A stretch of 50,626 nucleotides of DNA from Oligoflexia bacterium (GCA_011087955.1 JAALKR010000004.1:1-50626), one strand, 5' to 3'; shown: positions 25,132 to 37,473, counted from the first letter of the stretch. Made by a program: numbers and translations. The notes: generated by a model not told the origin, from the letters alone.

Positions 25132-27573
25132 TTAGTCTTCGTCCTGCACGAGCGGCTGCACAGCCACAACTCGCTCCCCATCCTTAAGCTTAACTAATCG
25201 TACCCCCTGGGTATTTCGTCCCATGGTAGAAATATCAGAGTTCTTAATTCGAACAATTTGGCCCTTATTTGAAATAATCATTAGGTCACTAGAGTCTCGT
25301 ACTGCCTGAACCGAAACAATACTCCCTGTCTTACCTGTGGCCTTCATAGTGATTATTCCTTTGCCACCACGCGTTTGAGCTCGATATTGAGAAGCCCTAG
25401 TGCGCTTTCCATAGCCCTTCTCTGTTACGGAAAGGAGGTCTCGCTCAGATTCATCTGCATCCAATACTGTCATTCCTACGACTGAATCAGACCCACCTAA
25501 CTCCATCCCACGAACACCAGCAGCAGCCCTACCCATTGCACGAACAGCCCCCGCTTTGAAGCGGATACTCTTTCCATCCTTTGAGCAAATAAGAACATCA
25601 GAATCATCATTCGCATACATTGCGTTAACAAGCATATCACCGGGGTTAATTTTAAGTGCAATAATTCCACCGTTTCGTGGGTTAGAGAATTGAGAAAGCT
25701 CAATTCGTTTAACTGTTCCATTCTTTGTCGCCATGACAATATGGCCATTGACCTTAAAGTTAGTCACAGGAACTACAGAACAAATAGTCTCTACCTTAGA
25801 TAAATTTAGCAAGTTTACAATTGCACGGCCTTTAGCAGTACGACTTACTTCTGGAATTTTATGCACTTTTAACCAGTACACTTTCCCGAGGTTCGTAAAG
25901 AAAAGGATGTAAGATTTTGTGTCCGCTACGAAAAGGTGTGAAACGAAATCCTCATCATTAGTGCTTGTGCCCTTAATCCCCTTGCCACCACGCTTTTGCG
26001 TCGAGTAGAGATTCACAGAATTTCGTTTTATATAACCCTGACTAGTTATCGATACGACCATATCCTCTTCTTGGATCAAGTCTTCTTCATCTAAGTCAGC
26101 AGAGTGCCCTGTAATCTCTGTCCGACGTTTCTCACCATACTTTTGCTTAATCTCTTCACTCTCTTTAACAATTTCATCAAAAACAAGCCGTTCGTTTGCA
26201 AGAATCTCCTTAAGCTTAGCAATTAGTTTCTTAAGCTCGTTTAACTCCCTTTGAAGATTCTCGCGCTCAAGCCCAGTTAGGCGTTGTAGGCGCATATCAA
26301 GGATGGCTTGCGCTTGGATTTCTGAGAACTTAAATTGTGCTTGAAGTTGTGCTTTTGCTTCTCCTGGATTTTTTGACTTCTTTATTGATGCCACGATTGG
26401 ATCAATGTTATCAATAGCTTTCAACAGGCCTTCTACAATATGGGCCCTTGCCTCAGCCTTTCGTAAATCAAAAATAGTACGACGAATAATGATTGTCTTG
26501 CGATGGTCAATAAATGCTTTTAAGAAGGCTTTCAGATTAAGAAGTTTTGGCTGCCCATTATGCAGAGCTAAAGTGATAATGCCAAAACTATCAGAGAGCT
26601 GAGTAAGTTTATAAAGGCGATTAACAATCACATCCGCACTTTCGCCCTTCTTAAGCTCAATAACCACACGCATGCCCTTGCGGTCAGACTCATCACGAAT
26701 CGCCGCAATGCCTTCAATTCTTTTCTCTCGATGAAGATGGGCAACTTTTTCAATTAACTTCGCTTTGTTAACTTGATACGGGAGTTCAGAAATTATAATA
26801 CGTTGCTTATCCCGCTTGCCTTCCTCAATATCCACACGCCCACGGATTTTAATAATCCCTCTACCAGTTTTATAGGCAGATTCAATGCCGTCACGGCCTA
26901 AAATATATCCTCCCGTCGGGAAATCTGGGCCTGGGATTATCTCTGCCAACTGATCAATTGAAACATCAGGATTTTTTATCGTTGCTACTACACCATCTAA
27001 AACTTCACTCAAATTATGGGGAGGGATATTGGTCGACATCCCCACAGCAATACCGGATGAACCATTAACCAACAAATTCGGGATCCTTGCTGGAAGCACA
27101 CTAGGCTCGGCTGTCGAGCCGTCGTAGTTAGGAACAAAATTTACCGTTTCTTTCTCAATGTCGGCTAGTAACTCAGTTCCAATTCGCGCCATTCTTATTT
27201 CGGTGTAACGCATCGCTGCCGCTGAATCACCATCAACAGAGCCGAAGTTACCCTGCCCATCGACGAGGACGTATCGCATATTAAAGTCTTGTGCAAGTCG
27301 CACAATTGTATCGTAAATTGCGCCATCACCATGCGGATGGTATTTACCCATCACATCACCCACTACGCGCGCTGACTTTTTGTATGCCCGATTCCAGTGG
27401 TTACCCATCTCATGCATTGTATAAAGAACTCGCCTATGCACCGGCTTTAAGCCATCTCTTGCATCAGGAAGTGCACGTCCTACAATGACACTCATCGCAT
27501 AATCAAGATACGAATTACGCATCTCTTTTTCGATATTAATATCTACAATCGATTTATCGTTTTGATCAGCCAT
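25132..27573 (-). CDS. gyrA: DNA gyrase subunit A
   Basis: GyrA is the breakage-reunion subunit of gyrase. The 813-residue protein has the catalytic Tyr 123 in AAMRYTEIRM and a C-terminal pinwheel domain with the GyrA box QKRGGKG, which distinguishes it from ParC. The quinolone-determining region reads HPHGDGAIYDT: the position equivalent to E. coli Ser83 is Gly 84, while the acidic residue (Asp 88) is kept. It follows gyrB after 21 bases, and the TPR lipoprotein gene follows. Confidence 0.98.
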   Translation of the reverse strand: MADQNDKSIVDINIEKEMRNSYLDYAMSVIVGRALPDARDGLKPVHRRVLYTMHEMGNHWNRAYKKSARVVGDVMGKYHPHGDGAIYDTIVRLAQDFNMRYVLVDGQGNFGSVDGDSAAAMRYTEIRMARIGTELLADIEKETVNFVPNYDGSTAEPSVLPARIPNLLVNGSSGIAVGMSTNIPPHNLSEVLDGVVATIKNPDVSIDQLAEIIPGPDFPTGGYILGRDGIESAYKTGRGIIKIRGRVDIEEGKRDKQRIIISELPYQVNKAKLIEKVAHLHREKRIEGIAAIRDESDRKGMRVVIELKKGESADVIVNRLYKLTQLSDSFGIITLALHNGQPKLLNLKAFLKAFIDHRKTIIIRRTIFDLRKAEARAHIVEGLLKAIDNIDPIVASIKKSKNPGEAKAQLQAQFKFSEIQAQAILDMRLQRLTGLERENLQRELNELKKLIAKLKEILANERLVFDEIVKESEEIKQKYGEKRRTEITGHSADLDEEDLIQEEDMVVSITSQGYIKRNSVNLYSTQKRGGKGIKGTSTNDEDFVSHLFVADTKSYILFFTNLGKVYWLKVHKIPEVSRTAKGRAIVNLLNLSKVETICSVVPVTNFKVNGHIVMATKNGTVKRIELSQFSNPRNGGIIALKINPGDMLVNAMYANDDSDVLICSKDGKSIRFKAGAVRAMGRAAAGVRGMELGGSDSVVGMTVLDADESERDLLSVTEKGYGKRTRASQYRAQTRGGKGIITMKATGKTGSIVSVQAVRDSSDLMIISNKGQIVRIKNSDISTMGRNTQGVRLVKLKDGERVVAVQPLVQDED

Positions 27574-27594
27574 AAAATAAATATTCCAAATTAT

Positions 27595-31217
<3,623 letters not shown>

Positions 31218-31235
31218 TTATTTCACCTTTAAAAA

Positions 31236-32363
31236 CTAAAGGCTCATTGGCATCAATACGCAGAGATAATCCTCACTACCTGGAACCTGAATAACCCCTG
31301 GGCTCATTCTATCGCTATCATTATTGTTGAGAGAAATAAGAACCTGCTCTGAATCAATAACTGAAACAGAATCCATTAAATACCTAGCATTAAAACTGAC
31401 CTCTAAGATATCGCCCTCATAACTGGTATTGACAGACTCCTTAGCCTCACCCATATCCGGATTGTTCGTAGAAATTTTTAATTTTTTCCCCTGAAATTTG
31501 AGTCTAACCCCGCGAGATTTCTCGTTTGCAAGCAAAGAAACTCGCTTCAACGAATCAATAAGACCCTTCGTATCCATTTTAATAAAGTTCTGGTTATTCT
31601 TTGGAATAGTTCCTTGATAATCTGGGAATATCCCTTCTATCAAACGAATGAACAAATTCGTTACGCCATCCTTGAAAATTAAATGATTCCCGTTAAGGGA
31701 AACGGCTAATTTTTTCTTATTTACATCCAGAAGTTTACGGAGTTCCTGGACGCCTTTGCGAGGAATAATAATACCCTTGCTTAAAAAATCTGGAGTCTCT
31801 GCGAATAACTCTTTCTCACAGTATACTAATCTGTGCGTATCCGTTGCGACCATTTTAAATCTATTGCCATCGCCTTTTTCTAAATACACACCATTCAAGT
31901 GATAACGAGTTTCATCTATAGAGACTGCAAATAAAGTACGATCAATCATTTGCATTAATGCTTCAGGAGCAAGACAAGCAAATGTACAGTTACTAGCGTC
32001 TGGAAGTGCGGGGTAATTTTCTGGGGCAATTCCCATTATATTGAATTTAGAGGAACCACAATTTATTTCGATCCAATGATTATCTTTTGAAGCAATCTCT
32101 ACTTCCTGCTCTAAAGGAAGTTCTTTTACAATTTCAAAAAGATTTTTGGCCGAGGCTGTTACACCTCCAGTTTCTTCAACATGTACGGGCAGAGATGTTT
32201 CCATACTTATCTCTAAATCGGTTGCTTTAATTGTGAGTAAATCATTACCAACGTGTAGATAAATATTAGTGAGGAGCTGTAATGCGGTTCTTTTTTCTGC
32301 AACCCCTTGAACCTTACTCAGGGCACCCAGAAGTTCTTTTTTTTCTTTTATAGATATCTTCAT
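31236..32363 (-). CDS. dnaN: DNA polymerase III sliding clamp (beta subunit)
   Basis: The beta clamp tethers polymerase III to DNA. The 375-residue protein is typical in length and has three homologous domains. The N-terminal KEKKELLGALSKVQGVAEKRTALQLLTNI and the C-terminal PGSEDYLCVLMPMSL (MPM-like end) are diagnostic. The ATG at 32363 lies 57 bases from the TAG-repeat unwinding element of oriC, so any dnaN promoter would be within the origin; read-through from dnaA would cross the whole origin. Confidence 0.97.
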   Translation of the reverse strand: MKISIKEKKELLGALSKVQGVAEKRTALQLLTNIYLHVGNDLLTIKATDLEISMETSLPVHVEETGGVTASAKNLFEIVKELPLEQEVEIASKDNHWIEINCGSSKFNIMGIAPENYPALPDASNCTFACLAPEALMQMIDRTLFAVSIDETRYHLNGVYLEKGDGNRFKMVATDTHRLVYCEKELFAETPDFLSKGIIIPRKGVQELRKLLDVNKKKLAVSLNGNHLIFKDGVTNLFIRLIEGIFPDYQGTIPKNNQNFIKMDTKGLIDSLKRVSLLANEKSRGVRLKFQGKKLKISTNNPDMGEAKESVNTSYEGDILEVSFNARYLMDSVSVIDSEQVLISLNNNDSDRMSPGVIQVPGSEDYLCVLMPMSL

Positions 32364-32420
32364 GCTTATCTCTTGCTCCTATCCCCAATTCAAAAGAATA
32401 AGATTTTTTATATATTTAAA

Positions 32421-32456
32421 TAGTAGTAGTAGTAGTCCTCGTGGGATTGTGGATAT
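32421..32456 (-). promoter_or_regulatory. DnaA-trio unwinding module of oriC
   Basis: Read on the minus strand, a DnaA box (ATATCCACA, 32448-32456) is followed by a GC-rich stretch and then by five CTA repeats (five TAG units at 32421-32435 on the plus strand), running into the A/T-only sequence at 32402-32420. This box, GC spacer, trio and AT order matches the basal unwinding system known from Bacillus subtilis. DnaA would load onto the strand carrying the trios and open the duplex toward dnaN. Confidence 0.75.
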
Positions 32457-32954
32457 TCCCTTTTCTCCTCTATTAACAATGGCTTCCATTGAATATCATT
32501 TTCAGAATTTTGTGAATAGCAAAAAGTATTTTGTGGATAGCTAGCAAAATAAATAGCGTCATAATTTATCCACATGGTTATCCACCGCAAAAATTGGACA
32601 ACTATTAAATTATTGTAGTAATTTGATTTAGTAAAACAGCGATATAAAGAATTGTGGACAAACTGTAAGGTAAAAATGGCATTCACCCACATTTACTGAG
32701 TATAACCATAGGTTTTTTATTATCCACAGGTGTGAATAGTGTGGATTAATTTGTAAGTGGCTAAATTTATGAATAAATTTAATCACTCAAGAATATGGAT
32801 AACCGTTGTGCTGCTTGGCGACATATAACCGAGGGTTAACCGGTAAATTTCTCATAATGAATAATTATCCACAGTTTTGTGGATAACCCGATCTATTTAT
32901 TATCCCGAGGTTGCCCACATTTTTCCCACAAGTAATTTAAGCAGAGTGCAACAC

Positions 32955-32976
32955 TCAAAACGCTGACCGGGGTCAG
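32955..32976 (-). terminator. Short hairpin downstream of dnaA, weak terminator candidate
   Basis: A perfect 6-bp stem CTGACC/GGTCAG with a 2-base loop (32963-32976) lies 57 bases after the dnaA stop. On the minus strand it is followed by CGTTTTGAG, a weak U-tract. It could slow transcription entering oriC. The core GGGGTCAGACC also resembles fragments of REP-type repeats, so termination is only one reading. Confidence 0.35.
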
Positions 32977-33032
32977 ACCAAGGGTTGTTTTAGAGTTTTA
33001 GACCATTTTCTGGGCCAGGACATGTTTTGGAG

Positions 33033-34583
33033 CTATAGAAGCTGTTGAATCTCTCCGACTTGCTTTTTTAACACAGTACTAGTTGTCATGTTTTTCTCTA
33101 TTTTGCGTATTGCATGAATCACCGTAGAGTGATCCTTACCACCAAATAAAGACGCAATTTCCGGATAGGTCTTATTAGCGTATTTACGAGTCAGAAACAT
33201 TGCAATCTGACGAGGCTCAGCAAATTTTCTAGCTCTGGATTTCGATTCCATCTCACTCAACGTGATTTTAAAATACTGCGAAACAAACTGCTTAATGGTG
33301 TCGACATTTACAGCATCGCCCTTACCAGCACTAAACATATCATTTAACGCTTCGCTCGCCATTTCAAGAGTGATTTCTGTTCCGTTAATGGAAGCTTCTG
33401 CACCCAAACGAACTAGCGCACCTTCGAGTTCTCGAATACTGTTTCGAATATTTGATGCAATCATCAAGCAAACATCTTCAGGCAAATAAAGATCATCTAA
33501 TTCAGCCTTTGCCCTAAGAATAGCAATTCGAGTCTCCAAATCCGGTGCTTTAATATCAACAAGAAGACCCTGTTGCAGCCGTGTTATAAGGCGTGCTTCA
33601 AGTCCAGAAAGATCCTTTGGTGCATTATCACTAGTCATTACAACCTGATGATGTGATTCGCATAAATGGTTGAACGTATAAAAGAACTCTTCTTGTGAAC
33701 GGCCCTTTCCAGCAAAAAACTGGATGTCATCAATTAAGAAGATATCGAAGTTAGTTCTATACTTTGATTTAAAGAGGTTAACTGCGTTCTTTTTCGTAGA
33801 CTCAATAAAATCATTTACAAACTGCTCAGCCGGCAAGTAGCAAATCTTAGCCGATGGCGTACGTTTTAATACATCTACCGCCAGAGCATGCAGTAGGTGC
33901 GTCTTTCCAAGACCGGAAGCGCCATAAACTAGCAACGGATTGTGCTTTCCGCCTGGGCTTAGGGCCACACCCTTTGTTGCAGCATAGGCGAACTGATTTC
34001 CAGCCCCCACAATAAAATTATCAAAGGTATGTCTCGTATCAATGTAACGGCCAGGGGTCTTAATTAAGCCACTACCAGAAACCAGTGATGAAAATGATGG
34101 GTTCAATCGACCTGAACTATCGATAGATAGGCTTGGGCTTGCCTTTGTGTTTTGTAAAGAGCTCATCGATATTTGTCTAAAGCTATTATTGGACTCTGAT
34201 TTAGCTCCCAAAGAGCTTGGCTTTAGTTGAGAGGTCTGCCCTATACTAGTATCAACCATAAGGCCGGTCGCTGAAGTTTTAGTGCTAGCGGTGGCGGCTG
34301 TCCTGATGGAATAAGTGATAGTGCATCTTTGCCCAGTCACGATCTCCATTGTGTCGATAATTGATGGTTCAAAATTATTTATAACATATGTTTTGAAAAA
34401 CGGATTTAAAACGAGCAGGGTCAGTTTGCCGTCTGTATATGAAACCACTTCCAAAGGGAGTAGCCAGACCTTGAATTGGTCGGGTGTAGTAAGGTCTTGG
34501 AGCTTATCGAGAACAGCCTTCCAAAAAGTTGGAGGATTTTGACCCGAGTGGCCGCTGTAATTACCGTCCATAAGGATTGTCAT
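33033..34583 (-). CDS. dnaA: Chromosomal replication initiator DnaA
   Basis: DnaA binds the boxes of oriC and opens the duplex. The 516-residue protein has domain I (WLLPLE near residue 40), a long Ser/Thr-rich linker domain II (about 95-180), the AAA+ core with Walker A GASGLGKT (221-228) and Walker B FLIDDIQF (about 282-289), and the C-terminal DNA-binding signature GGKDHSTVIHAIRKIEK. The linker makes it longer than the E. coli protein (467). ATG 34583 has AAGGTG 5 bases upstream. It is divergent from rpmH across a 244-base gap. Confidence 0.98.
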   Translation of the reverse strand: MTILMDGNYSGHSGQNPPTFWKAVLDKLQDLTTPDQFKVWLLPLEVVSYTDGKLTLLVLNPFFKTYVINNFEPSIIDTMEIVTGQRCTITYSIRTAATASTKTSATGLMVDTSIGQTSQLKPSSLGAKSESNNSFRQISMSSLQNTKASPSLSIDSSGRLNPSFSSLVSGSGLIKTPGRYIDTRHTFDNFIVGAGNQFAYAATKGVALSPGGKHNPLLVYGASGLGKTHLLHALAVDVLKRTPSAKICYLPAEQFVNDFIESTKKNAVNLFKSKYRTNFDIFLIDDIQFFAGKGRSQEEFFYTFNHLCESHHQVVMTSDNAPKDLSGLEARLITRLQQGLLVDIKAPDLETRIAILRAKAELDDLYLPEDVCLMIASNIRNSIRELEGALVRLGAEASINGTEITLEMASEALNDMFSAGKGDAVNVDTIKQFVSQYFKITLSEMESKSRARKFAEPRQIAMFLTRKYANKTYPEIASLFGGKDHSTVIHAIRKIEKNMTTSTVLKKQVGEIQQLL

Positions 34584-34827
34584 TGTTCACCTTTTCACAA
34601 TTTATTAATTCATCCACCTAGCAACTCCCGTTAAAGGTGAAAGAAGGCAATAGCAAAACCACGATAGTTCGACAAGGACTTCGATGGGTCAAGTGAAAAA
34701 ATGCAAACTGAGTCTATCTTAGTCTGTCTCATAACACCTAGTGTATCGACGAGCGAACGGCGGAGTTGGATAGTTTTGCGTTGCCACCTTGACAGAACAC
34801 CTGAGGTGTTGGTAGAATTTTCCGACT
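34584..34827. other. Divergent dnaA/rpmH intergenic region
   Basis: This 244-base gap must hold the promoters of both dnaA (minus) and the rpmH operon (plus). I see a good sigma-70-like promoter for rpmH at its right end (separate entry) and a weaker TTGACC on the minus strand near 34695-34700 without a convincing -10 at normal spacing. No perfect DnaA box is present, so a second origin half here is not supported. Confidence 0.6.
34789..34818 (+). promoter_or_regulatory. Sigma-70-like promoter of rpmH with inverted repeat in the spacer
   Basis: A consensus TTGACA (34789-34794) is followed after 18 bases by TAGAAT (34813-34818), 10 bases before the rpmH ATG. The spacer contains a perfect inverted repeat AACACC-TGA-GGTGTT (34796-34810) that could be an operator. 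The predicted transcription start at about 34825 would leave almost no 5' leader before rpmH. Confidence 0.65.
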
Positions 34828-34977
34828 ATGAAAAGAACATGGCAACCAAGCCGAAAAAAGAGAATAAGAACGCATGGTTTTCGCGCGCGTATGGCTACAA
34901 GTGGTGGCGCTGAGGTAGTTCGCCGCCGTAGGGCCAAGGGGCGTAAGCAACTAGTTTCTACTATTGGTTCTAAATAA
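34828..34977 (+). CDS. rpmH: 50S ribosomal protein L34
   Basis: This 49-residue, very basic protein begins [20 protein letters not shown] and continues RMAT, with [11 protein letters not shown] after it. It is an unmistakable L34, although slightly longer at the C-terminus than the usual 44-46 residues. L34 is a late-assembling large-subunit protein. It is the first gene of the rpmH-rnpA-yidD-yidC-mnmE group, 40 bases ahead of rnpA. No clear Shine-Dalgarno sequence precedes the ATG, which fits a nearly leaderless message from the promoter just upstream. Confidence 0.97.
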   Translation: MKRTWQPSRKKRIRTHGFRARMATSGGAEVVRRRRAKGRKQLVSTIGSK

Positions 34978-35017
34978 GGCTCAGTTGTATTTCACTTAAA
35001 ACACCCCAGTTTTTATC

Positions 35018-35395
35018 ATGAATGAAGGTAGAAAAGGTAGAGTTCGGTCTTTTCGACCTGAGCATAGACTCAAGAAGTCCAATGACTTCAAAGCGATAAG
35101 GGTCACCGGTCGGTCAAAGGGCTATAGAAATCTTGTGTTTTGCTGGCGTACACAAGAGGGGATATCGCGTCTAGGGCTCAGCGTAGGTCGAAGGGCTGGC
35201 AATGCTATTGACCGCAATCATTTTAAGCGTCAGATTCGTGAATGGTTTCGGCACTCTAAATCAGAACTTCGCAATATCGATCTGCATGTAATCGTTCGCA
35301 CTCATGCAAAAGCAGTCGAAATGAGTAGAGAGGCTAGAATCGAGGGAATGCGCTATGAGATGGGAAAGTTTCTTCAATCAAGCCGGCCAAGCTAA
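35018..35395 (+). CDS. rnpA: Ribonuclease P protein component
   Basis: RnpA binds the catalytic RNA of RNase P, which matures the 5' ends of tRNAs. The 125-residue basic protein carries the family core: FRPEHRLKKSNDFKAI near the N-terminus, RLGLSVGRRAGNAIDRNHFKRQIREWFR with the RNR-type helix, and DLHVIVRTHA. The first ten residues are a short basic extension. It overlaps yidD by 41 bases, a usual arrangement in this operon. Confidence 0.95.
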   Translation: MNEGRKGRVRSFRPEHRLKKSNDFKAIRVTGRSKGYRNLVFCWRTQEGISRLGLSVGRRAGNAIDRNHFKRQIREWFRHSKSELRNIDLHVIVRTHAKAVEMSREARIEGMRYEMGKFLQSSRPS

Positions 35396-35672
35396 AAACA
35401 CCCTAATAGACGGCGTTTTTTTGGCTTATAAATGCTTGATTTCACCTATTTTTTATTTTTTTGGGGCTAGGTGTCGCTTTGAGCCGACTTGTTCTGAGTA
35501 TGGAAGAGAAGCGCTAAAGAGGCATGGAATCCTTGTGGGGCTTTGTCTTGCGGTATCACGATTACTTAAATGCCACCCATTTGGGAGCTCGGGCCTAGAT
35601 ACTGTGCCGAAAGAATTGAAATTAAAGAAATTCTTTCCGGGGCTGCATAAATTTGGTAGCTCTCAGCGTTGA
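35355..35672 (+). CDS. yidD: Membrane protein insertion efficiency factor YidD
   Basis: YidD is a small protein with an amphipathic helix that assists membrane protein insertion by YidC. The 105-residue product has the family hallmark YKCLISPIFYFFGARCRFEPTCSEYGREAL with its conserved cysteines, then KCHPFGSSGLDTVP. The ATG at 35355 is inside rnpA and has GAGGGA 7 bases upstream. The longer N-terminus (about 15 residues before the conserved core) is ordinary. yidC follows after 21 bases. Confidence 0.95.
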   Translation: MRWESFFNQAGQAKNTLIDGVFLAYKCLISPIFYFFGARCRFEPTCSEYGREALKRHGILVGLCLAVSRLLKCHPFGSSGLDTVPKELKLKKFFPGLHKFGSSQR

Positions 35673-35693
35673 ATCATTTCAGAAGGACACGTC

Positions 35694-37457
35694 ATGGATA
35701 AAAAGACAATCGCGGCAGTTGTTTTGTCGATCGGTATCTGGTTGGTATGGCAAAAGGCCTATTGGGAGCCTTATCAGCAAGAAGTTAAAGCTTGGAAAGA
35801 GTACCAACAAAAGCACCAGAAAGAGCAAGTAGCAAAAGAAAACTCTGCGAGGCTTTCTAATGGGAAGACGGTAGTAATAAGCTCTTCTACAAGCAATGCA
35901 AATTTTTCTACTACAGGCTCTTCTACTGCGAGTGATGGCAAACCAGTTGTTGCAGAAAAGCCAAGTGTCCCAGCTAAAATTACAACTTTGGATTTAGACA
36001 ATTCAAGAGTTTTGCTTAGTAACTCTGAGAACCTATTAAGTGAGTGGCGTCTTGAGAAATTTAAAGAAGCTGATCTTGACGACAGCTCAAAGACTCATGA
36101 AATAGACCTCAAACATGTTACGGGTATTCCAAACCAGTTAAAGCTTAATTTTTCCGACTCCAACTACAATGAATATAATTTGGCAGCTTTACGCTTTACG
36201 GTTCTAGAGACGAGCGACTCTGGCTACTCAGATAAGTTTGTAAGCAATAAGCTAGAAATTGAGCGGGTGGTGACGAAGGATGAATCGCCCTATACTCTCA
36301 ATGTTCTTTATAAGCTTCGATTCAAACAGGCTCCTCCAGGCTTTGTTTTTTTTGATTTGAATGGAAGCCCAAAGCGAGAAAATGATGCCGACGGAAGTAT
36401 ACTTGGGGGGTTTCCTGATAAGGTAGAACTTCTTTATTGGGGACGTGAGGGGAGGGAAGCCTCCTTTGCAGATGGCCTAGAAGAACGCCTGGAAGAGGCC
36501 TCTGGCATTCATTGGGTTGGTATTAATACCCGATATTTCCTACTTTCAACTGTTGTTGCCAATAAGGATTTGGTGGCTAAGTCCGGCGTACAGTTTGTGC
36601 CAGGCAAGAATTTTAGCACTAGTCCGGCCCAATCGCGATTAGTACTAAACACAGATAAAAGGGCTGAGATTTATATTCCTTTGAAAGTCTACTTTGGGCC
36701 AAAACAACTAGAATACCTTGAGGCGGTGTCACCAAGTCTAACGAATGCGGTAGACTTTGGTTGGACTACAGTTATTGCGGTGCCACTACTCAAAGCACTC
36801 AAGTGGTTTTATTCATATTCAGGAAACTACGGGATTGCGATTATTTTGCTGACATTGGTAGTAAAAATTCTTCTATTTCCATTGACCTACAAGAGTATGA
36901 AGTCGATGGCTAAGATAGCGAAACTTAAGCCAGAAATGGAGAAACTTCAGGAAAAATATAAGGAAGACAAGCAAAAGCTTCAGCAGGAGCTGTTGAATTT
37001 ATATAAAGTGAACGGCGCAAACCCAGTTAGCGGTTGTTTTCCGATGCTCTTGCAAATGCCGGTTTTCTTCGCATTATATCGAGTGTTGTTTAATTGTATG
37101 GAGCTTTATCAGGCCCCATTTTTCGGATGGCTTCAAGACTTGTCGGCCGCCGACCCATATTATGTTACTCCAGTCTTATTGATAGTGTTGATGTACTTGC
37201 AGCAGCGCTTAATGCCGACCACAACGACCGATCCAAACCAACAAATGATCATGCGTTTTATGCCTGTCATGTTTGGTGTTTTTATGCTTTTTCTCCCTGC
37301 AGGGCTCAACATCTACATGCTAGTGAACACGATTTTTTCTGTCGCACAACAACACGTGTTAAATAAGAAATTCGGGCTCTACGACAATATGGCTAATAGT
37401 GGTGATGCAAGCAGTGAAAAAAAAAGAGAGAGTAAGGAAGCTCTTAGCGGCGCATAG
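35694..37457 (+). CDS. yidC: Membrane protein insertase YidC
   Basis: YidC inserts and folds inner-membrane proteins alone or with Sec. The 587-residue protein has the Gram-negative layout: an N-terminal membrane anchor (about residues 4-20), a low-complexity Ser/Thr/Lys linker, a large periplasmic P1 domain (about 95-340), then the conserved five-helix core beginning GNYGIAIILLTLVVKILLFPLTYKS and including QMPVFFALYRVL and LPAGLNIYMLVNTIFS. A charged C-terminal tail follows. RBS AAGGAC precedes ATG 35694. No jag gene lies between yidC and mnmE. Confidence 0.97.
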   Translation: MDKKTIAAVVLSIGIWLVWQKAYWEPYQQEVKAWKEYQQKHQKEQVAKENSARLSNGKTVVISSSTSNANFSTTGSSTASDGKPVVAEKPSVPAKITTLDLDNSRVLLSNSENLLSEWRLEKFKEADLDDSSKTHEIDLKHVTGIPNQLKLNFSDSNYNEYNLAALRFTVLETSDSGYSDKFVSNKLEIERVVTKDESPYTLNVLYKLRFKQAPPGFVFFDLNGSPKRENDADGSILGGFPDKVELLYWGREGREASFADGLEERLEEASGIHWVGINTRYFLLSTVVANKDLVAKSGVQFVPGKNFSTSPAQSRLVLNTDKRAEIYIPLKVYFGPKQLEYLEAVSPSLTNAVDFGWTTVIAVPLLKALKWFYSYSGNYGIAIILLTLVVKILLFPLTYKSMKSMAKIAKLKPEMEKLQEKYKEDKQKLQQELLNLYKVNGANPVSGCFPMLLQMPVFFALYRVLFNCMELYQAPFFGWLQDLSAADPYYVTPVLLIVLMYLQQRLMPTTTTDPNQQMIMRFMPVMFGVFMLFLPAGLNIYMLVNTIFSVAQQHVLNKKFGLYDNMANSGDASSEKKRESKEALSGA

Positions 37458-37473
37458 TGGGTAGGCTCCAACG

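Larger units (their letters stand above)
32364..33032. other. oriC: Chromosomal replication origin (oriC) between dnaA and dnaN
   Basis: This 669-base AT-rich gap holds no credible gene but a dense set of DnaA boxes. Perfect TTATCCACA copies lie at 32566-32574, 32720-32728 and 32865-32873 on the plus strand and at 32878-32886 on the minus strand. One-mismatch copies lie at 32578-32586 (plus) and at 32448-32456, 32532-32540, 32653-32661, 32740-32748 and 32794-32802 (minus). The dnaN-proximal end carries a TAG-repeat module beside an A/T-only stretch, and the dnaA-proximal end has a short hairpin. Genes on both sides mostly point away from it, as expected for bidirectional replication. Origin function is inferred from these signs. 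Confidence 0.93.

Noticed and set aside
32421-32435. TAG x5 as a simple microsatellite
   Set aside because: Its exact placement beside a DnaA box, GC spacer and A/T tract fits a DnaA-trio element better than random slippage, though slippage could contribute to copy number.
32408-32692. 94-codon minus-strand open frame inside oriC
   Set aside because: Its sequence is the translation of DnaA boxes and TAG repeats (a run of Tyr), with no family-like content; the origin explains the bases.
34584-34827. Second origin element upstream of dnaA (bipartite oriC)
   Set aside because: No perfect or convincing near-perfect DnaA box was found in this gap, unlike the dnaA-dnaN gap.
34701-34950. Overlapping 70-72-codon frames on both strands around rpmH
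   Set aside because: They run across the promoter and the unmistakable L34 gene in other frames.
37458-37473. Deletion of jag between yidC and mnmE
   Set aside because: Absence of jag here is seen in several lineages and the junction is clean; it could be elsewhere in the genome.
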